Source: Enterobacteriaceae bacterium UBA7338
GTDB taxonomy: Bacteria; Pseudomonadota; Gammaproteobacteria; Enterobacterales; Enterobacteriaceae
Direction: 5' to 3'
Length of the DNA: 64,000 nucleotides
Assembly (NCBI GenBank): GCA_002480085.1
Contig: DKPJ01000004.1
Span: 25,608-89,607, forward strand
Shown: one piece after another, positions 24,973-34,180 of the stretch
Layout of the letters: every line of letters begins with the position of its first letter
How positions within the stretch are numbered: position 1 is the first letter of the stretch
Program-made: the position numbers and the translations under genes
The notes under the pieces: generated by a model
Database searches by the model: none
Told to the model about the DNA's origin: nothing
The model's input: only the letters and a program-made list of their open reading frames with translations

Positions 24973-25923
24973 ATGTTGAGCGCATTTCAACTGGAAAATA
25001 ACCGTCTCACCCGTCTCGAAGTTGAAGAGACACCTACTCTGATCGATGCGGTGTGGGTGGATCTGGTCGAGCCGGACGATGATGAACGTAACCGTGTGCA
25101 GTCGGACCTCGGCCAGAGCCTGGCAACGCGTCCTGAACTGGAAGATATCGAAGCCTCCGCGCGTTTCTTTGAGGATGAGGACGGGCTGCATATTCACTCT
25201 TTCTTCTTTTTTGAAGATGCAGAGGATCACGCCGGTAACTCAACGGTGGCGTTCACCATTCGCGATGGCCGCCTGTTTACCCTGCGCGAGCGTGAGCTGC
25301 CCGCGTTTCGCCTCTACCGGATGCGCGCCCGCAGCCAGTCAATGGTTGACGGCAACGCCTACGAGCTGCTGCTCGATCTCTTTGAAACCAAAATCGAACA
25401 GCTGGCGGATGAGATTGAGAACATCTACAGCGACCTTGAGAAGCTGAGCCGTGTCATTATGGAAGGCCAGCAGGGCGATGAGTATGACGAAGCGCTCTCG
25501 GCGCTGGCGGAGCAGGAGGATATCGGCTGGAAGGTACGTCTGTGCCTGATGGATACCCAGCGTGCGCTGAACTTCCTGGTGCGTAAAGCACGCCTGCCGG
25601 GCAGCCAGCTGGAGCAGGCCCGCGAGATCCTGCGCGATATCGAATCCCTGCTGCCGCATAACGAGTCCCTGTTCCAGAAGGTAAACTTCCTGATGCAGGC
25701 GGCGATGGGCTTTATCAATATCGAGCAGAACCGCATCATCAAGATCTTCTCGGTGGTTTCGGTGGTGTTCCTGCCACCGACGCTGGTGGCCTCCAGCTAC
25801 GGGATGAACTTTGAGTTTATGCCGGAACTGCACTGGAGCTTTGGTTACCCAGGCGCGATCGTCTTTATGATGCTCGCCGGGCTGGCGCCCTATCTCTACT
25901 TTAAACGCAAAAATTGGCTGTAA
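24973..25923 (+). CDS. corA: Magnesium/cobalt/nickel channel CorA
   Basis: Homopentameric inner-membrane channel for Mg2+ uptake, also passing Co2+ and Ni2+. It has 316 residues: a large N-terminal cytoplasmic funnel (1 to about 250), then two membrane helices near the C terminus. The pore signature YGMNFEFMPEL is intact, and the tail YLYFKRKNWL is the usual basic end. Start ATG at 24973 (MLSAFQLENN) matches E. coli; the in-frame 16-residue upstream extension does not. GGGAG precedes it. Confidence 0.97.
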   Translation: MLSAFQLENNRLTRLEVEETPTLIDAVWVDLVEPDDDERNRVQSDLGQSLATRPELEDIEASARFFEDEDGLHIHSFFFFEDAEDHAGNSTVAFTIRDGRLFTLRERELPAFRLYRMRARSQSMVDGNAYELLLDLFETKIEQLADEIENIYSDLEKLSRVIMEGQQGDEYDEALSALAEQEDIGWKVRLCLMDTQRALNFLVRKARLPGSQLEQAREILRDIESLLPHNESLFQKVNFLMQAAMGFINIEQNRIIKIFSVVSVVFLPPTLVASSYGMNFEFMPELHWSFGYPGAIVFMMLAGLAPYLYFKRKNWL

Positions 25924-25930
25924 CCGTTCC

Positions 25931-25959
25931 AGGCCAGGTGGCTTTGCGCCACCTGGCCT
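25931..25959. terminator. Bidirectional hairpin between corA and rarD
   Basis: A perfect 12-bp stem AGGCCAGGTGGC / GCCACCTGGCCT with a 5-base loop in the gap between convergent corA and rarD. The U-tract is poor, but the strength and position suggest a shared terminator or 3'-end block. Confidence 0.6.
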
Positions 25960-25961
25960 AA

Positions 25962-26855
25962 TTACATCTTCCGCATCCGGCGCTGGGTATAGATAGCGTC
26001 CATCACGAATACCGCCAATGCGACCCAGATAAAGGCAAAGGTCACCATCTTATCCATCCCCGGAACTTCACCGTAGAAGGTGACCGCCAGCAGGAACATT
26101 AGCGTCGGGCCGATATACTGGAAAAAGCCCAGCGTCGAGAGGCGTAGACGGGTAGCCGCACCGGTAAAGCAGAGCAGCGGGATCGTGGTTACTACGCCCG
26201 CCGCCATCAGCAGCACGTTGAGCGACCAGGGGTTACTGCCCATATGGCTGGTCGGGCTGTCAGCGATGCCAAACAGCCAGACGGCGGCGACTGGCAGCAG
26301 CCACAGGGTCTCTATCAGCATGCCGGTCTGGGCATCGACGGCGATCTTTTTGCGCACCAGGCCGTAGAAGGCAAAGCTGAACGCCAGCGCCAGGGCGATG
26401 ATCGGCAGTGAGCCAAAGGTCCAGAGCTGCACCAGCACACCGCAGCCAGCAAGGATCACCGCCAGCCACTGCATGCGACGGAAGCGCTCACCAAGAAAGA
26501 TCATCCCCAGCAGGATATTTACCAGCGGATTGATAAAGTAGCCGAGGCTGGCTTCCAGCATGTGATGGTTATTGACCGCCCAGATAAACAGCAGCCAGTT
26601 ACCGCCGATCAAGAGTGCCGAGAGGGCCAGCAGCAGGATCTTCTTCGGCGTGCGGAGCAGATTTTTCAGCCGTGACCATTGGCGGCTGACGCTGATCAGC
26701 GCCACCATAAAAAAGAACGACCAGATGACCCGGTGGGTAAAGATCTCATTGGCGGGAACGTAATCGATCAGCTTGAAGTACGCCGGTGCGATACCCCAAA
26801 TAAAGTAAGCGGCAAGAGCGAGTAATACACCCTGCCGCGTCTGCTTAGCATCCAT
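25962..26855 (-). CDS. rarD: EamA-family membrane protein RarD
   Basis: Ten-helix inner-membrane protein of the drug/metabolite transporter superfamily (RarD subfamily); substrate unknown. The start at 26855 gives 297 residues beginning MDAKQTRQGVLLALAAYFIWG, as in E. coli (296); another ATG four codons upstream (26867) is possible. Two EamA repeats are visible as hydrophobic segments. It is convergent with corA and upstream of no obvious partner. Confidence 0.93.
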   Translation of the reverse strand: MDAKQTRQGVLLALAAYFIWGIAPAYFKLIDYVPANEIFTHRVIWSFFFMVALISVSRQWSRLKNLLRTPKKILLLALSALLIGGNWLLFIWAVNNHHMLEASLGYFINPLVNILLGMIFLGERFRRMQWLAVILAGCGVLVQLWTFGSLPIIALALAFSFAFYGLVRKKIAVDAQTGMLIETLWLLPVAAVWLFGIADSPTSHMGSNPWSLNVLLMAAGVVTTIPLLCFTGAATRLRLSTLGFFQYIGPTLMFLLAVTFYGEVPGMDKMVTFAFIWVALAVFVMDAIYTQRRMRKM

Positions 26856-26912
26856 CGGAACATCCAAATCCGTTATTAAGAAAGTAACAGCATGTTACCC
26901 GATTTTGACACC

Positions 26913-27380
26913 TCAACCTACCATGTAGGTCGCGGTAGCGCTGGCGATATAGAGCTGATCTTCGTTATGCAGCTCGACACGGGCTACGGCGACTTTATTA
27001 CCTGCCCGCAGCAGGCTGCTGGTGGCGGTAAAGCGATTGCCCCGCCCGGGACGCAGGTAGTCAACGCGCAGATCGATAGTGCCCATCTTTGCGAGGCGCG
27101 TGCGCAGCTCCTCTTCAGCAATAGTCTCATGGCGGGTCAGCGTGCTGCCGACGCAAACCAGGCCCGCCGCGACGTCCAGTGCAGAGGCGATCACCCCGCC
27201 ATGAAGAATGCTTTGCGCCCAGTTGCCGACCATCATCGGCTGGTTGTTAAAGCTCAGCTGGGCGAACGATTTTTCGTAGCGCTCCAGCTCCAGCCCCAGC
27301 GCACGGTTAAAAGGCATGTGATAAACAAAAATTTCGCCCACCAGCTGTAAAGCTTCCTCGGCGGTAAGAACGGCTGACAT
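26913..27380 (-). CDS. yigI: Acyl-CoA thioesterase YigI
   Basis: 155-residue hotdog-fold thioesterase of the PaaI/DUF4442-like group, equal in length to E. coli YigI, which has been reported to hydrolyse medium- and long-chain acyl-CoA. The motif HGGVIASALDVAAGL (about residues 60-74) contains the conserved HGG and catalytic Asp region. It is divergent from pldA. Confidence 0.93.
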   Translation of the reverse strand: MSAVLTAEEALQLVGEIFVYHMPFNRALGLELERYEKSFAQLSFNNQPMMVGNWAQSILHGGVIASALDVAAGLVCVGSTLTRHETIAEEELRTRLAKMGTIDLRVDYLRPGRGNRFTATSSLLRAGNKVAVARVELHNEDQLYIASATATYMVG

Positions 27381-27540
27381 TATTTTATGCGTCCGGTAGT
27401 TAATGAGTTGTTGATTTTATGCTTCTTAATTGTTGTTTTCCACTTTCAGAAACGATAGCTGCGCAGCATTTATAGAAATATGTAAAATAGGTGTCTGAAT
27501 ATTACCCATCTCAACATTTTTGGTCAGGAGAACAAAACCG

Positions 27541-28410
27541 ATGCGGACGTATCTGCCCTGGTTTTTGTCAGCCATCGCACTGCCTTTTACAGCATTAGCG
27601 CAGGAAGCCACGGTTAAAGCAGTACACGATGCGCCAGCGGTACGCGGCAGCATTATCGCGAATATGTTACAGGAGCACGATAACCCCTTTACGCTCTATC
27701 CTTACGAGTCAAACTACCTGCTTTACACGGTGACCAGCGATCTCAACAAAGAGGCGATCGGCACCTATAACTGGTCCGACAATGCTCGCAAAGATGAGGT
27801 AAAATTTCAGCTCAGCCTGGCATTCCCATTCTGGCGCGGTATCATGGGGCCGAACTCGGTGCTGGGCGCGTCCTATACGCAGAAGTCCTGGTGGCAGCTC
27901 TCTAACAGCGGTGAGTCTTCGCCGTTTCGTGAAACCAACTATGAGCCGCAGCTGTTCCTCGGCTTCGCTACCGACTATGAACTGGCAGGCTGGACGCTGC
28001 GCGACGTCGAGTTCGGGTATAATCACGACTCTAACGGTCGCTCCGATCCGACCTCCCGCAGCTGGAACCGAATCTATAGCCGCCTGATGGCACAGAACGC
28101 TAACTGGCTGGTGGAGGTGAAACCCTGGTTTGTGGTGGGCGATACCGACGATAACCCGGATATCACCAAGTACATGGGTTACTACCAGCTCAAGATCGGC
28201 TACGAGCTGGGTGAGGCCATTCTAAGTGCCAAAGGACAGTACAACTGGAACACCGGCTACGGCGGCGCCGAGCTGGGCCTGAGCTATCCGGTCACGAAGC
28301 ACGTACGTTTGTATACCCAGGTTTACAGCGGTTACGGTGAATCATTAATTGATTACAACTTTAACCAGACACGCGTAGGCGTGGGCGTTATGCTTAACGA
28401 TCTTTTTTAA
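27541..28410 (+). CDS. pldA: Outer-membrane phospholipase A PldA
   Basis: Twelve-strand beta-barrel phospholipase A1/A2 of the outer membrane. It is a calcium-dependent dimer that degrades mislocalised surface phospholipid. The signal peptide ends near LPFTALAQ, followed by QEATVK. The catalytic His/Ser pair lies in YNHDSNGRSDPTSRSW (E. coli mature His142, Ser144), and the last residue is the usual Phe of an outer-membrane barrel. I start at ATG 27541 (289 residues, AGGAG 11 bp upstream), not the in-frame codon at 27520. Confidence 0.97.
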   Translation: MRTYLPWFLSAIALPFTALAQEATVKAVHDAPAVRGSIIANMLQEHDNPFTLYPYESNYLLYTVTSDLNKEAIGTYNWSDNARKDEVKFQLSLAFPFWRGIMGPNSVLGASYTQKSWWQLSNSGESSPFRETNYEPQLFLGFATDYELAGWTLRDVEFGYNHDSNGRSDPTSRSWNRIYSRLMAQNANWLVEVKPWFVVGDTDDNPDITKYMGYYQLKIGYELGEAILSAKGQYNWNTGYGGAELGLSYPVTKHVRLYTQVYSGYGESLIDYNFNQTRVGVGVMLNDLF

Positions 28411-28445
28411 GGTAGAGTCATTTTTTGAAGGCAGATGGGGTTAAC

Positions 28446-30272
28446 GTGGCGCAGGCGGAAGTAATGAATCTGGAGTCGGGGGCAGTGCAGGTTTTGCGGG
28501 AAACCTTCGGCTACCAGCAGTTCCGCCCGGGCCAGCAGACCATCATTGAGACCGTGCTTGACGGGCGCGACTGTCTGGTGGTGATGCCAACCGGCGGCGG
28601 GAAATCCCTCTGCTATCAAATTCCGGCGCTGGTGCAGGGCGGGCTGACGGTGGTGGTTTCGCCGCTGATTTCGCTGATGAAAGATCAGGTCGATCAGCTG
28701 CTTGCCAACGGCGTGGCGGCCGCCTGTCTGAACTCCACCCAGAGCCGGGAGGAGCAGCAGGCCATTATGGCGGGCTGCCGCAGCGGCCAGATCCGCCTGC
28801 TCTATATTGCACCGGAACGCCTGATGCTGGATAACTTCCTTGAGCATCTCGCCCATTGGGATCCGCGTATGGTCGCGGTTGACGAGGCGCACTGTATCTC
28901 GCAGTGGGGCCACGACTTCCGTCCCGAGTACGCTGCCCTGGGCCAGCTACGCGCCCGCTTCCCCGCTGTACCCTTTATGGCGCTCACCGCAACGGCGGAT
29001 GACACCACCCGCAGCGATATTGTGCATCTGCTCGGGCTGCGCGATCCGCTGATCCAGGTCAGCAGCTTCGACCGACCCAACATCCGCTATACGCTGCTGG
29101 AGAAGTTTAAGCCGCTCGATCAGCTCTTGCGCTACGTCCAGGAGCAGCGTGGCAAATCCGGCATCATCTACTGCAACAGCCGCGCCAAGGTAGAGGATAC
29201 CGCCGCGCGCCTGCAGGCCCGTGGCTTTAGCGCCGGGGCCTACCATGCCGGTCTGGACAACAGCATTCGTGCCGACGTGCAGGAGAAGTTCCAGCGCGAC
29301 GATCTGCAGATTGTGGTGGCCACCGTAGCGTTCGGGATGGGGATTAACAAACCCAACGTGCGCTTTGTGGTGCACTTTGATATTCCGCGCAATATTGAGT
29401 CCTACTACCAGGAGACCGGCCGCGCAGGGCGTGATGGCCTGCCCGCCGAGGCGATGCTGTTTTACGATCCGGCGGACATGGGCTGGCTGCGAAAGTGCCT
29501 GGAAGAGAAACCCCCCGGCCAGCTGCAGGATATCGAGCGTCACAAGCTCAACGCGATGGGGGCGTTTGCCGAAGCGCAGACCTGTCGCCGTCTGGTGCTG
29601 CTGAACTACTTTGGTGAAGGGCGTCAGGAGCCGTGCGGCAACTGCGATATCTGCCTCGATCCGCCGCGCCGCTACGACGGGCTGGTGGACGCTCAGAAAG
29701 CACTCTCCGCTATCTACCGCGTCGGCCAGCGCTTTGGTATGGGCTACGTGGTTGAGGTGCTACGCGGTGCGAATAACCAGCGTATTCGCGACATGGGCCA
29801 TGACAAGCTCAAGATCTATGGCGAAGGCCGTGACCAGACAACCGAGCACTGGGTCAGCGTGATCCGCCAGCTTATCCATCTCGGCGTGGTGACACAAAAT
29901 ATCGCCCAGCACTCGGCGTTACAGCTTACCGAGGCCGCGCGTCCGTTCCTGCGTGGCGAGGTACCGCTCCAGCTGGCCGTGCCGCGTGTCGTGGTGGTGA
30001 AGGCGCGAGCGAATCCGAAAGTCTTCGGCGGCAACTACGATCGCAAGCTGTTTGCCAAACTGCGCAAGCTGCGTAAGGCCATTGCTGATGAAGAGAACAT
30101 TCCGCCCTACGTGGTGTTTAACGATGCCACGCTGATCGAGATGGCCGAGCAGATGCCGATTACCGCCAGCGAAATGCTCAGCGTGAACGGCGTCGGGATG
30201 CGCAAGCTTGAGCGCTTCGGCAAGCCGTTTATGACCCTTATTCGGGAACACGTTGACGGCGATGATGAGTAG
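28446..30272 (+). CDS. recQ: ATP-dependent DNA helicase RecQ
   Basis: 3'-5' SF2 helicase acting in RecF-pathway recombination and fork processing. Its order is helicase lobes (Walker A MPTGGGKS; DEAHCISQWGHDFRPEY; QETGRAGRDG), RQC with zinc cysteines (CRR...EPCGNCDIC), winged helix, and a C-terminal HRDC domain. I start at GTG 28446 (VAQAEVMNLESG, GGGG 6 bp upstream), giving 608 residues as in E. coli, where GTG is also used. It lies 35 bp after pldA. Confidence 0.96.
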   Translation: MAQAEVMNLESGAVQVLRETFGYQQFRPGQQTIIETVLDGRDCLVVMPTGGGKSLCYQIPALVQGGLTVVVSPLISLMKDQVDQLLANGVAAACLNSTQSREEQQAIMAGCRSGQIRLLYIAPERLMLDNFLEHLAHWDPRMVAVDEAHCISQWGHDFRPEYAALGQLRARFPAVPFMALTATADDTTRSDIVHLLGLRDPLIQVSSFDRPNIRYTLLEKFKPLDQLLRYVQEQRGKSGIIYCNSRAKVEDTAARLQARGFSAGAYHAGLDNSIRADVQEKFQRDDLQIVVATVAFGMGINKPNVRFVVHFDIPRNIESYYQETGRAGRDGLPAEAMLFYDPADMGWLRKCLEEKPPGQLQDIERHKLNAMGAFAEAQTCRRLVLLNYFGEGRQEPCGNCDICLDPPRRYDGLVDAQKALSAIYRVGQRFGMGYVVEVLRGANNQRIRDMGHDKLKIYGEGRDQTTEHWVSVIRQLIHLGVVTQNIAQHSALQLTEAARPFLRGEVPLQLAVPRVVVVKARANPKVFGGNYDRKLFAKLRKLRKAIADEENIPPYVVFNDATLIEMAEQMPITASEMLSVNGVGMRKLERFGKPFMTLIREHVDGDDE

Positions 30273-30332
30273 TCAGCGGGGCGAAAAGGTGCCAGGATAT
30301 TAGCCTGATCAATCTTTCCCCATGAGTAATCT

Positions 30333-30953
30333 ATGTTAACGCTATTTCTGACCGTGGCGCTGGTGCACCTGGTGGCGCTAATGAGCCCCGGCCCGGACTT
30401 CTTTTTTGTCTCGCAGACCGCCGTGAGCCGATCGCGCAAAGAGGCGATGATGGGCGTGCTGGGCATCACCCTCGGCGTCATGATCTGGGCAGGCGTGGCG
30501 CTGCTCGGCCTCAATCTGATCCTCGAAAAAATGGCCTGGCTGCACACCATCATTATGGTCGGCGGTGGGCTATACCTCTGCTGGATGGGCTACCAGATGC
30601 TGCGCGGCGCGCTAAAGAAAGAGGCAATCAATGCGCCAGCGCCGCAGGTTGAGCTGGCAACCGGTGGGCGTAGCTTTATAAAAGGGCTGCTAACCAACCT
30701 GGCAAACCCAAAAGCGATTATCTACTTCGGCTCGGTCTTCTCACTGTTTGTGGGTGACAGCGTTGGTGAAACGGCGCGCTGGGGGATTTTCGTGCTGATT
30801 GCGCTGGAGACCTTCGCCTGGTTCACCCTGGTAGCGAGCCTGTTTGCTCTGCCAGCGATGCGCCGCGGCTATCAGCGTATGGCGAAGTGGATCGACGGCG
30901 TGGCTGGTGCGCTCTTCACCGCCTTCGGCCTACACCTGATTATCTCTCGTTAA
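30333..30953 (+). CDS. rhtC: Threonine exporter RhtC
   Basis: LysE/RhtB-family inner-membrane exporter with about 6 membrane helices, 206 residues. The family signature SPGPDFFFV (residues 18-26) is present. In E. coli it exports threonine. Located after recQ on the plus strand and followed by a hairpin terminator; its relative rhtB lies nearby on the opposite strand. Confidence 0.95.
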   Translation: MLTLFLTVALVHLVALMSPGPDFFFVSQTAVSRSRKEAMMGVLGITLGVMIWAGVALLGLNLILEKMAWLHTIIMVGGGLYLCWMGYQMLRGALKKEAINAPAPQVELATGGRSFIKGLLTNLANPKAIIYFGSVFSLFVGDSVGETARWGIFVLIALETFAWFTLVASLFALPAMRRGYQRMAKWIDGVAGALFTAFGLHLIISR

Positions 30954-30957
30954 GCCA

Positions 30958-30988
30958 CTGCCCATCTGGCTTCAGTCTGGATGGGCAG
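30958..30988 (+). terminator. Hairpin terminator after rhtC
   Basis: 9-bp stem CTGCCCATC/GATGGGCAG starting 4 bp after the rhtC stop, followed by CCTTTAG. Reasonable intrinsic terminator with a weak U-tract. Confidence 0.6.
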
Positions 30989-30998
30989 CCTTTAGCGC

Positions 30999-31544
30999 TT
31001 AGTGGCTGAGCCGCTGTAACTCCTCTTGTGACAGGCCGGTCATCTCCATGACCGCAACGCTATCAAAACCACGCTGTAGCATCGCTCTGGCGACTTCTAG
31101 CATGGCAGCGCGCTTTCCTTCCTGTATACCCTCCTGAATACCTTCCTGTATGCCTTCAGCCCGGCCGATCTGCTTCATATGTTCTGCAAACGTCATCAGT
31201 GTTTCTCCATGCTGCGGCACGCGCTGCGCCAGTCCAAATAACAGTGTCTGAACGTCCTCGGCTTCCCCCGCCTGTGCGATGTAGTTTATCAGCGTAGTTA
31301 TTTGTTGTCCGCTCATCTGCTCCAGCAGCAGCAAAACTGTGAGCTTGTCCAAAAGCTGCGCCATATCGCGCAGGCGAATGTGCTTCTGAATCAGGGTCAG
31401 GGCCGCCATGCTGCGATGCTGCATAATTTCCTCGTCGGGAATAACGGTGATATCCACCAGGGGAAAGGCGGTGCTATAGAGCTGATGGGCAATATCTGGA
31501 TCGTTAAATGCCTCCAGCCAATTGCTACGAGCATGCCCCTGAAT
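30999..31544 (-). pseudogene. 5'-truncated Rpn/YhgA-like nuclease remnant
   Basis: The C-terminal half of a Rpn-family (PF04754, recombination-promoting nuclease/putative transposase) protein. The frame contains SNWLEAFNDPDIAHQLYSTAFPL and then VDITVIPDEEIMQHRSMAALTLIQKHIR, both characteristic of the middle of ~300-residue Rpn proteins, but it runs into a stop at 31545-31547 right beside the rhtB stop. About 150 N-terminal residues, including the PD-(D/E)XK catalytic part, are missing. The shorter GTG-started frame (30999-31457) might be translated but would lack the nuclease. E. coli K-12 has no gene at this spot between rhtC and rhtB. Confidence 0.75.
31117..31152. repeat. 12-bp tandem repeat inside the rpn remnant
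   Basis: Three imperfect 12-bp units (CCTTCCTGTATA, CCCTCCTGAATA, CCTTCCTGTATG) that encode, on the minus strand, a GIQE repeat (GIQEGIQEGIQEGK). Repeats of this type occur in the C-terminal linker of Rpn proteins. Confidence 0.8.
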
Positions 31545-31547
31545 TTA

Positions 31548-32168
31548 TCAGGCGTGCCTTGCCGATGCCAGCAGCGCCCCGACCAGCATAAACAGCGAGC
31601 CAAAAACCCGGTTCAACGCCTTCATCTGCCTCGGCCCTTTGATCCACGCCGCGATACGCGTTGCGAGGGTGGCATAGCCAATCATCACAATGATATCCAC
31701 CACGATGGTGGTGACGCCGAGCACCAGATACTGCATCACCTGGGGCTGATCTGGATTGATAAACTGCGGGAACAGCGCCGCAAGAAACACGATACTTTTG
31801 GGGTTGGTCAGGTTCACGAAGACGGCGCGTTTGAACAGGCGTCCGCGAGACTGGGCCTGTGCGAGAGTATTGAGATCCAGCGCGCCGGCGGCCCGCCACT
31901 GCTGAATGCCCAGCCAGACCAGGTAGGCCGCGCCCGCCCACTTCAGCACCTCAAAGGCCAGCAGCGAGCGGGAGAAGAGCGTCCCGAGACCAACGCCAAC
32001 CAGTACGATATGGATCGCCAGACCGGTCTGCAAGCCGCTAATGGAGGCCGCTGCGCCCCGGTAGCCGTGGCTGATGGCGGTAGTCATGGTATTAATCGCG
32101 CCGGAGCCTGGCGAGAGGCTGAGGATGATTGAGGTAAGCAGATAGGCAAACCACCACTCGAAGGTCAT
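31548..32168 (-). CDS. rhtB: Homoserine/homoserine-lactone exporter RhtB
   Basis: LysE/RhtB-family exporter, 206 residues, ~6 membrane helices, with SLSPGSGAINTM as signature and the ending LLASARHA shared with E. coli RhtB. It exports homoserine, its lactone and threonine in E. coli. It is divergent from pldB, as in E. coli. The stop is directly followed by the rpn remnant. Confidence 0.95.
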   Translation of the reverse strand: MTFEWWFAYLLTSIILSLSPGSGAINTMTTAISHGYRGAAASISGLQTGLAIHIVLVGVGLGTLFSRSLLAFEVLKWAGAAYLVWLGIQQWRAAGALDLNTLAQAQSRGRLFKRAVFVNLTNPKSIVFLAALFPQFINPDQPQVMQYLVLGVTTIVVDIIVMIGYATLATRIAAWIKGPRQMKALNRVFGSLFMLVGALLASARHA

Positions 32169-32276
32169 GCGAAACTCCCTGAACGATATATTTTATGCAA
32201 CAATACGCTATTGTTAACGTGTTGTATCACGAGTCATAAAAAAACAATTTTACAGACGACCGGGGGCGGAAACCCA

Positions 32277-33269
32277 ATGTTTCGGCAGAAAAAGGGGTGG
32301 GAAACAAGAGAAAATGCCTTCGCGGCTTTCACGCACGGACCCTTGACCGATTTCTGGCGGCAGCGTGAGGAGGCAGAGTTTACCGGGGTGGATGACATTC
32401 CGGTGCGTTTTGTGCGCTTTCATGCCGCCGATCACGATCGGGTGATTGTCGTCTGTCCCGGCCGCATTGAAAGCTACGTCAAGTACGCCGAGCTTGCCTA
32501 CGATCTCTTCCATCTCGGTTTTGATGTACTGATCCTCGACCATCGCGGGCAGGGGCGTTCAGGACGGATCCTGCCCGATCGCCATCGCGGCCACGTTGAC
32601 AGCTTTGATGACTACGTTGACGATCTGCAGGCCTTCTGGCAGCAGGAGGTCGCGCCGGGGCCGTGGCGTAAACGCTATATTCTGGCCCACTCAATGGGCG
32701 GGGCGATCGCTACGCTGCTGCTCCAGCGCCAGCCACAATTTTGCGATGCGATAGCGCTCTGCGCGCCAATGTTTGGTATTGTTATCCGCCTGCCCGAGTG
32801 GATGGTGCGCCATATCCTGAACTGGGCCGAAGGCTATCAGCCATTTCGGGAGAGCTACGCGCTGGGTACGGGGCGCTGGCATGCGCTGCCGTTTAGCATT
32901 AACGTACTCACTCATAGCCGGGTACGCTACCGGCGCAACCTGCGCTGCTATGCTGACGATCCGCAGTTGCGCGTCGGCGGGCCAACTAATCACTGGGTGC
33001 GAGAGGGCATTTTGGCCGGTGAAAAGGTGCTGGCAGGCGCGGCGCAGGATGCCACGCCCATGCTTCTGCTGCAGGCGGGAGAAGAGCGCGTGGTGGATAA
33101 CCGTATGCACGATCGTTTCTGTGAGATCCGCGCCGCAGCGGGCCATCCCTGTGAGGGTGGCAGACCGCTGGTGATAGAAAGCGCGTACCATGAGATCCTT
33201 TTTGAAAAGGACGCCATGCGCTCAGTCGCGCTTAACGCCATCGTTGATTTTTTCGACAGGCATAACTAA
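32277..33269 (+). CDS. pldB: Lysophospholipase L2 PldB
   Basis: Alpha/beta hydrolase (serine aminopeptidase/monoglyceride-lipase type), 330 residues, that cleaves lysophospholipids at the inner membrane. The nucleophile elbow is AHSMGGA (around residue 145), oxyanion/lid segments follow, and the terminal His is in AYHEILFE. Start at ATG 32277 (MFRQKKGWETREN) matches E. coli; the annotated-length E. coli protein is about 10 residues longer at the C terminus. yigL follows 39 bp downstream. Confidence 0.95.
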   Translation: MFRQKKGWETRENAFAAFTHGPLTDFWRQREEAEFTGVDDIPVRFVRFHAADHDRVIVVCPGRIESYVKYAELAYDLFHLGFDVLILDHRGQGRSGRILPDRHRGHVDSFDDYVDDLQAFWQQEVAPGPWRKRYILAHSMGGAIATLLLQRQPQFCDAIALCAPMFGIVIRLPEWMVRHILNWAEGYQPFRESYALGTGRWHALPFSINVLTHSRVRYRRNLRCYADDPQLRVGGPTNHWVREGILAGEKVLAGAAQDATPMLLLQAGEERVVDNRMHDRFCEIRAAAGHPCEGGRPLVIESAYHEILFEKDAMRSVALNAIVDFFDRHN

Positions 33270-33308
33270 TCCGGCGGTTCACCGCCTGACCAGAGGTTAA
33301 ATTCTATT

Positions 33309-34109
33309 ATGTATCAGGTTGTTGCGTCTGACTTAGATGGCACGCTGCTCTCACCCGACCACTCACTCTCCCCCTACGCTAAAGAGACGTTAAAGCTGCT
33401 GACCGCCCGGGGCGTCAACTTTGTTTTTGCCACCGGCCGTCACCATGTTGACGTAGGACAGATCCGCGATAAGCTGGGTATCAAAGCCTACATGATCACC
33501 TCTAACGGCGCGCGCGTGCACGATACCGACGGCAACCTGGTCTTTACGCATAACCTGGATCGCGAAATCGCTGAGGATCTGTTTGGCGTGATGCATCACG
33601 ATCCGCACATCGATACTAACGTTTATCGTGACGACGAATGGTTTATCAACCGCCACCGTCCGGATGAGATGCGCTTCTTCAAAGAGGCTGTCTTCCAGTA
33701 TTCGCTCTATGAGCCGGGCCTGCTTGACCCGGAAGGGATCAGCAAGGTGTTCTTCACCTGCGATACCCATGAGCCGCTGCTGCCGCTGGAGCAGGCCATC
33801 AACGCCCGCTGGGGCGATCGCGTTAACGTCAGCTTCTCTACCCTGACCTGTCTTGAAGTGATGGCGGGCGGCGTCTCAAAAGGTCATGCGCTGGAGGCGG
33901 TCGCCACCGCGATGGGTCACAGCCTGCAGGAGTGTATCGCCTTTGGCGACGGGATGAACGACGCTGAGATGCTCTCCATGGCGGGTAAAGGCTGTATCAT
34001 GGCCAACGCGCACCAGCGCCTAAAGGATCGCTATCCGCAGCTGGAAGTGATCGGCACCAACGGCGACAACGCGGTACCCAACTATCTGCGTAAGCTGTTT
34101 CTTGATTGA
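33309..34109 (+). CDS. yigL: HAD-family phosphatase YigL
   Basis: 266-residue Cof-type HAD phosphatase; the E. coli homologue dephosphorylates pyridoxal phosphate and sugar phosphates, and is upregulated by the small RNA SgrS in sugar-phosphate stress. Nucleophile motif SDLDGTLLSPD (about 8-18), SNGARV, and the Mg motif FGDGMNDAEML. In Salmonella, SgrS stabilises yigL from a cleaved pldB-yigL mRNA whose 5' end lies inside pldB, so the adjacency here is functionally relevant. Confidence 0.95.
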   Translation: MYQVVASDLDGTLLSPDHSLSPYAKETLKLLTARGVNFVFATGRHHVDVGQIRDKLGIKAYMITSNGARVHDTDGNLVFTHNLDREIAEDLFGVMHHDPHIDTNVYRDDEWFINRHRPDEMRFFKEAVFQYSLYEPGLLDPEGISKVFFTCDTHEPLLPLEQAINARWGDRVNVSFSTLTCLEVMAGGVSKGHALEAVATAMGHSLQECIAFGDGMNDAEMLSMAGKGCIMANAHQRLKDRYPQLEVIGTNGDNAVPNYLRKLFLD

Positions 34110-34180
34110 TTAAAAATTAATCAGCTGTCAACCGGTAACTCCGCTACAATGAGCGCTCATTAACCAACGAGACACTCATT

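Noticed and set aside
34104..34122. AT-rich hairpin after yigL
   Set aside because: TGATTAA/TTAATCA is too weak and lacks a following T-run, so I did not call a terminator.
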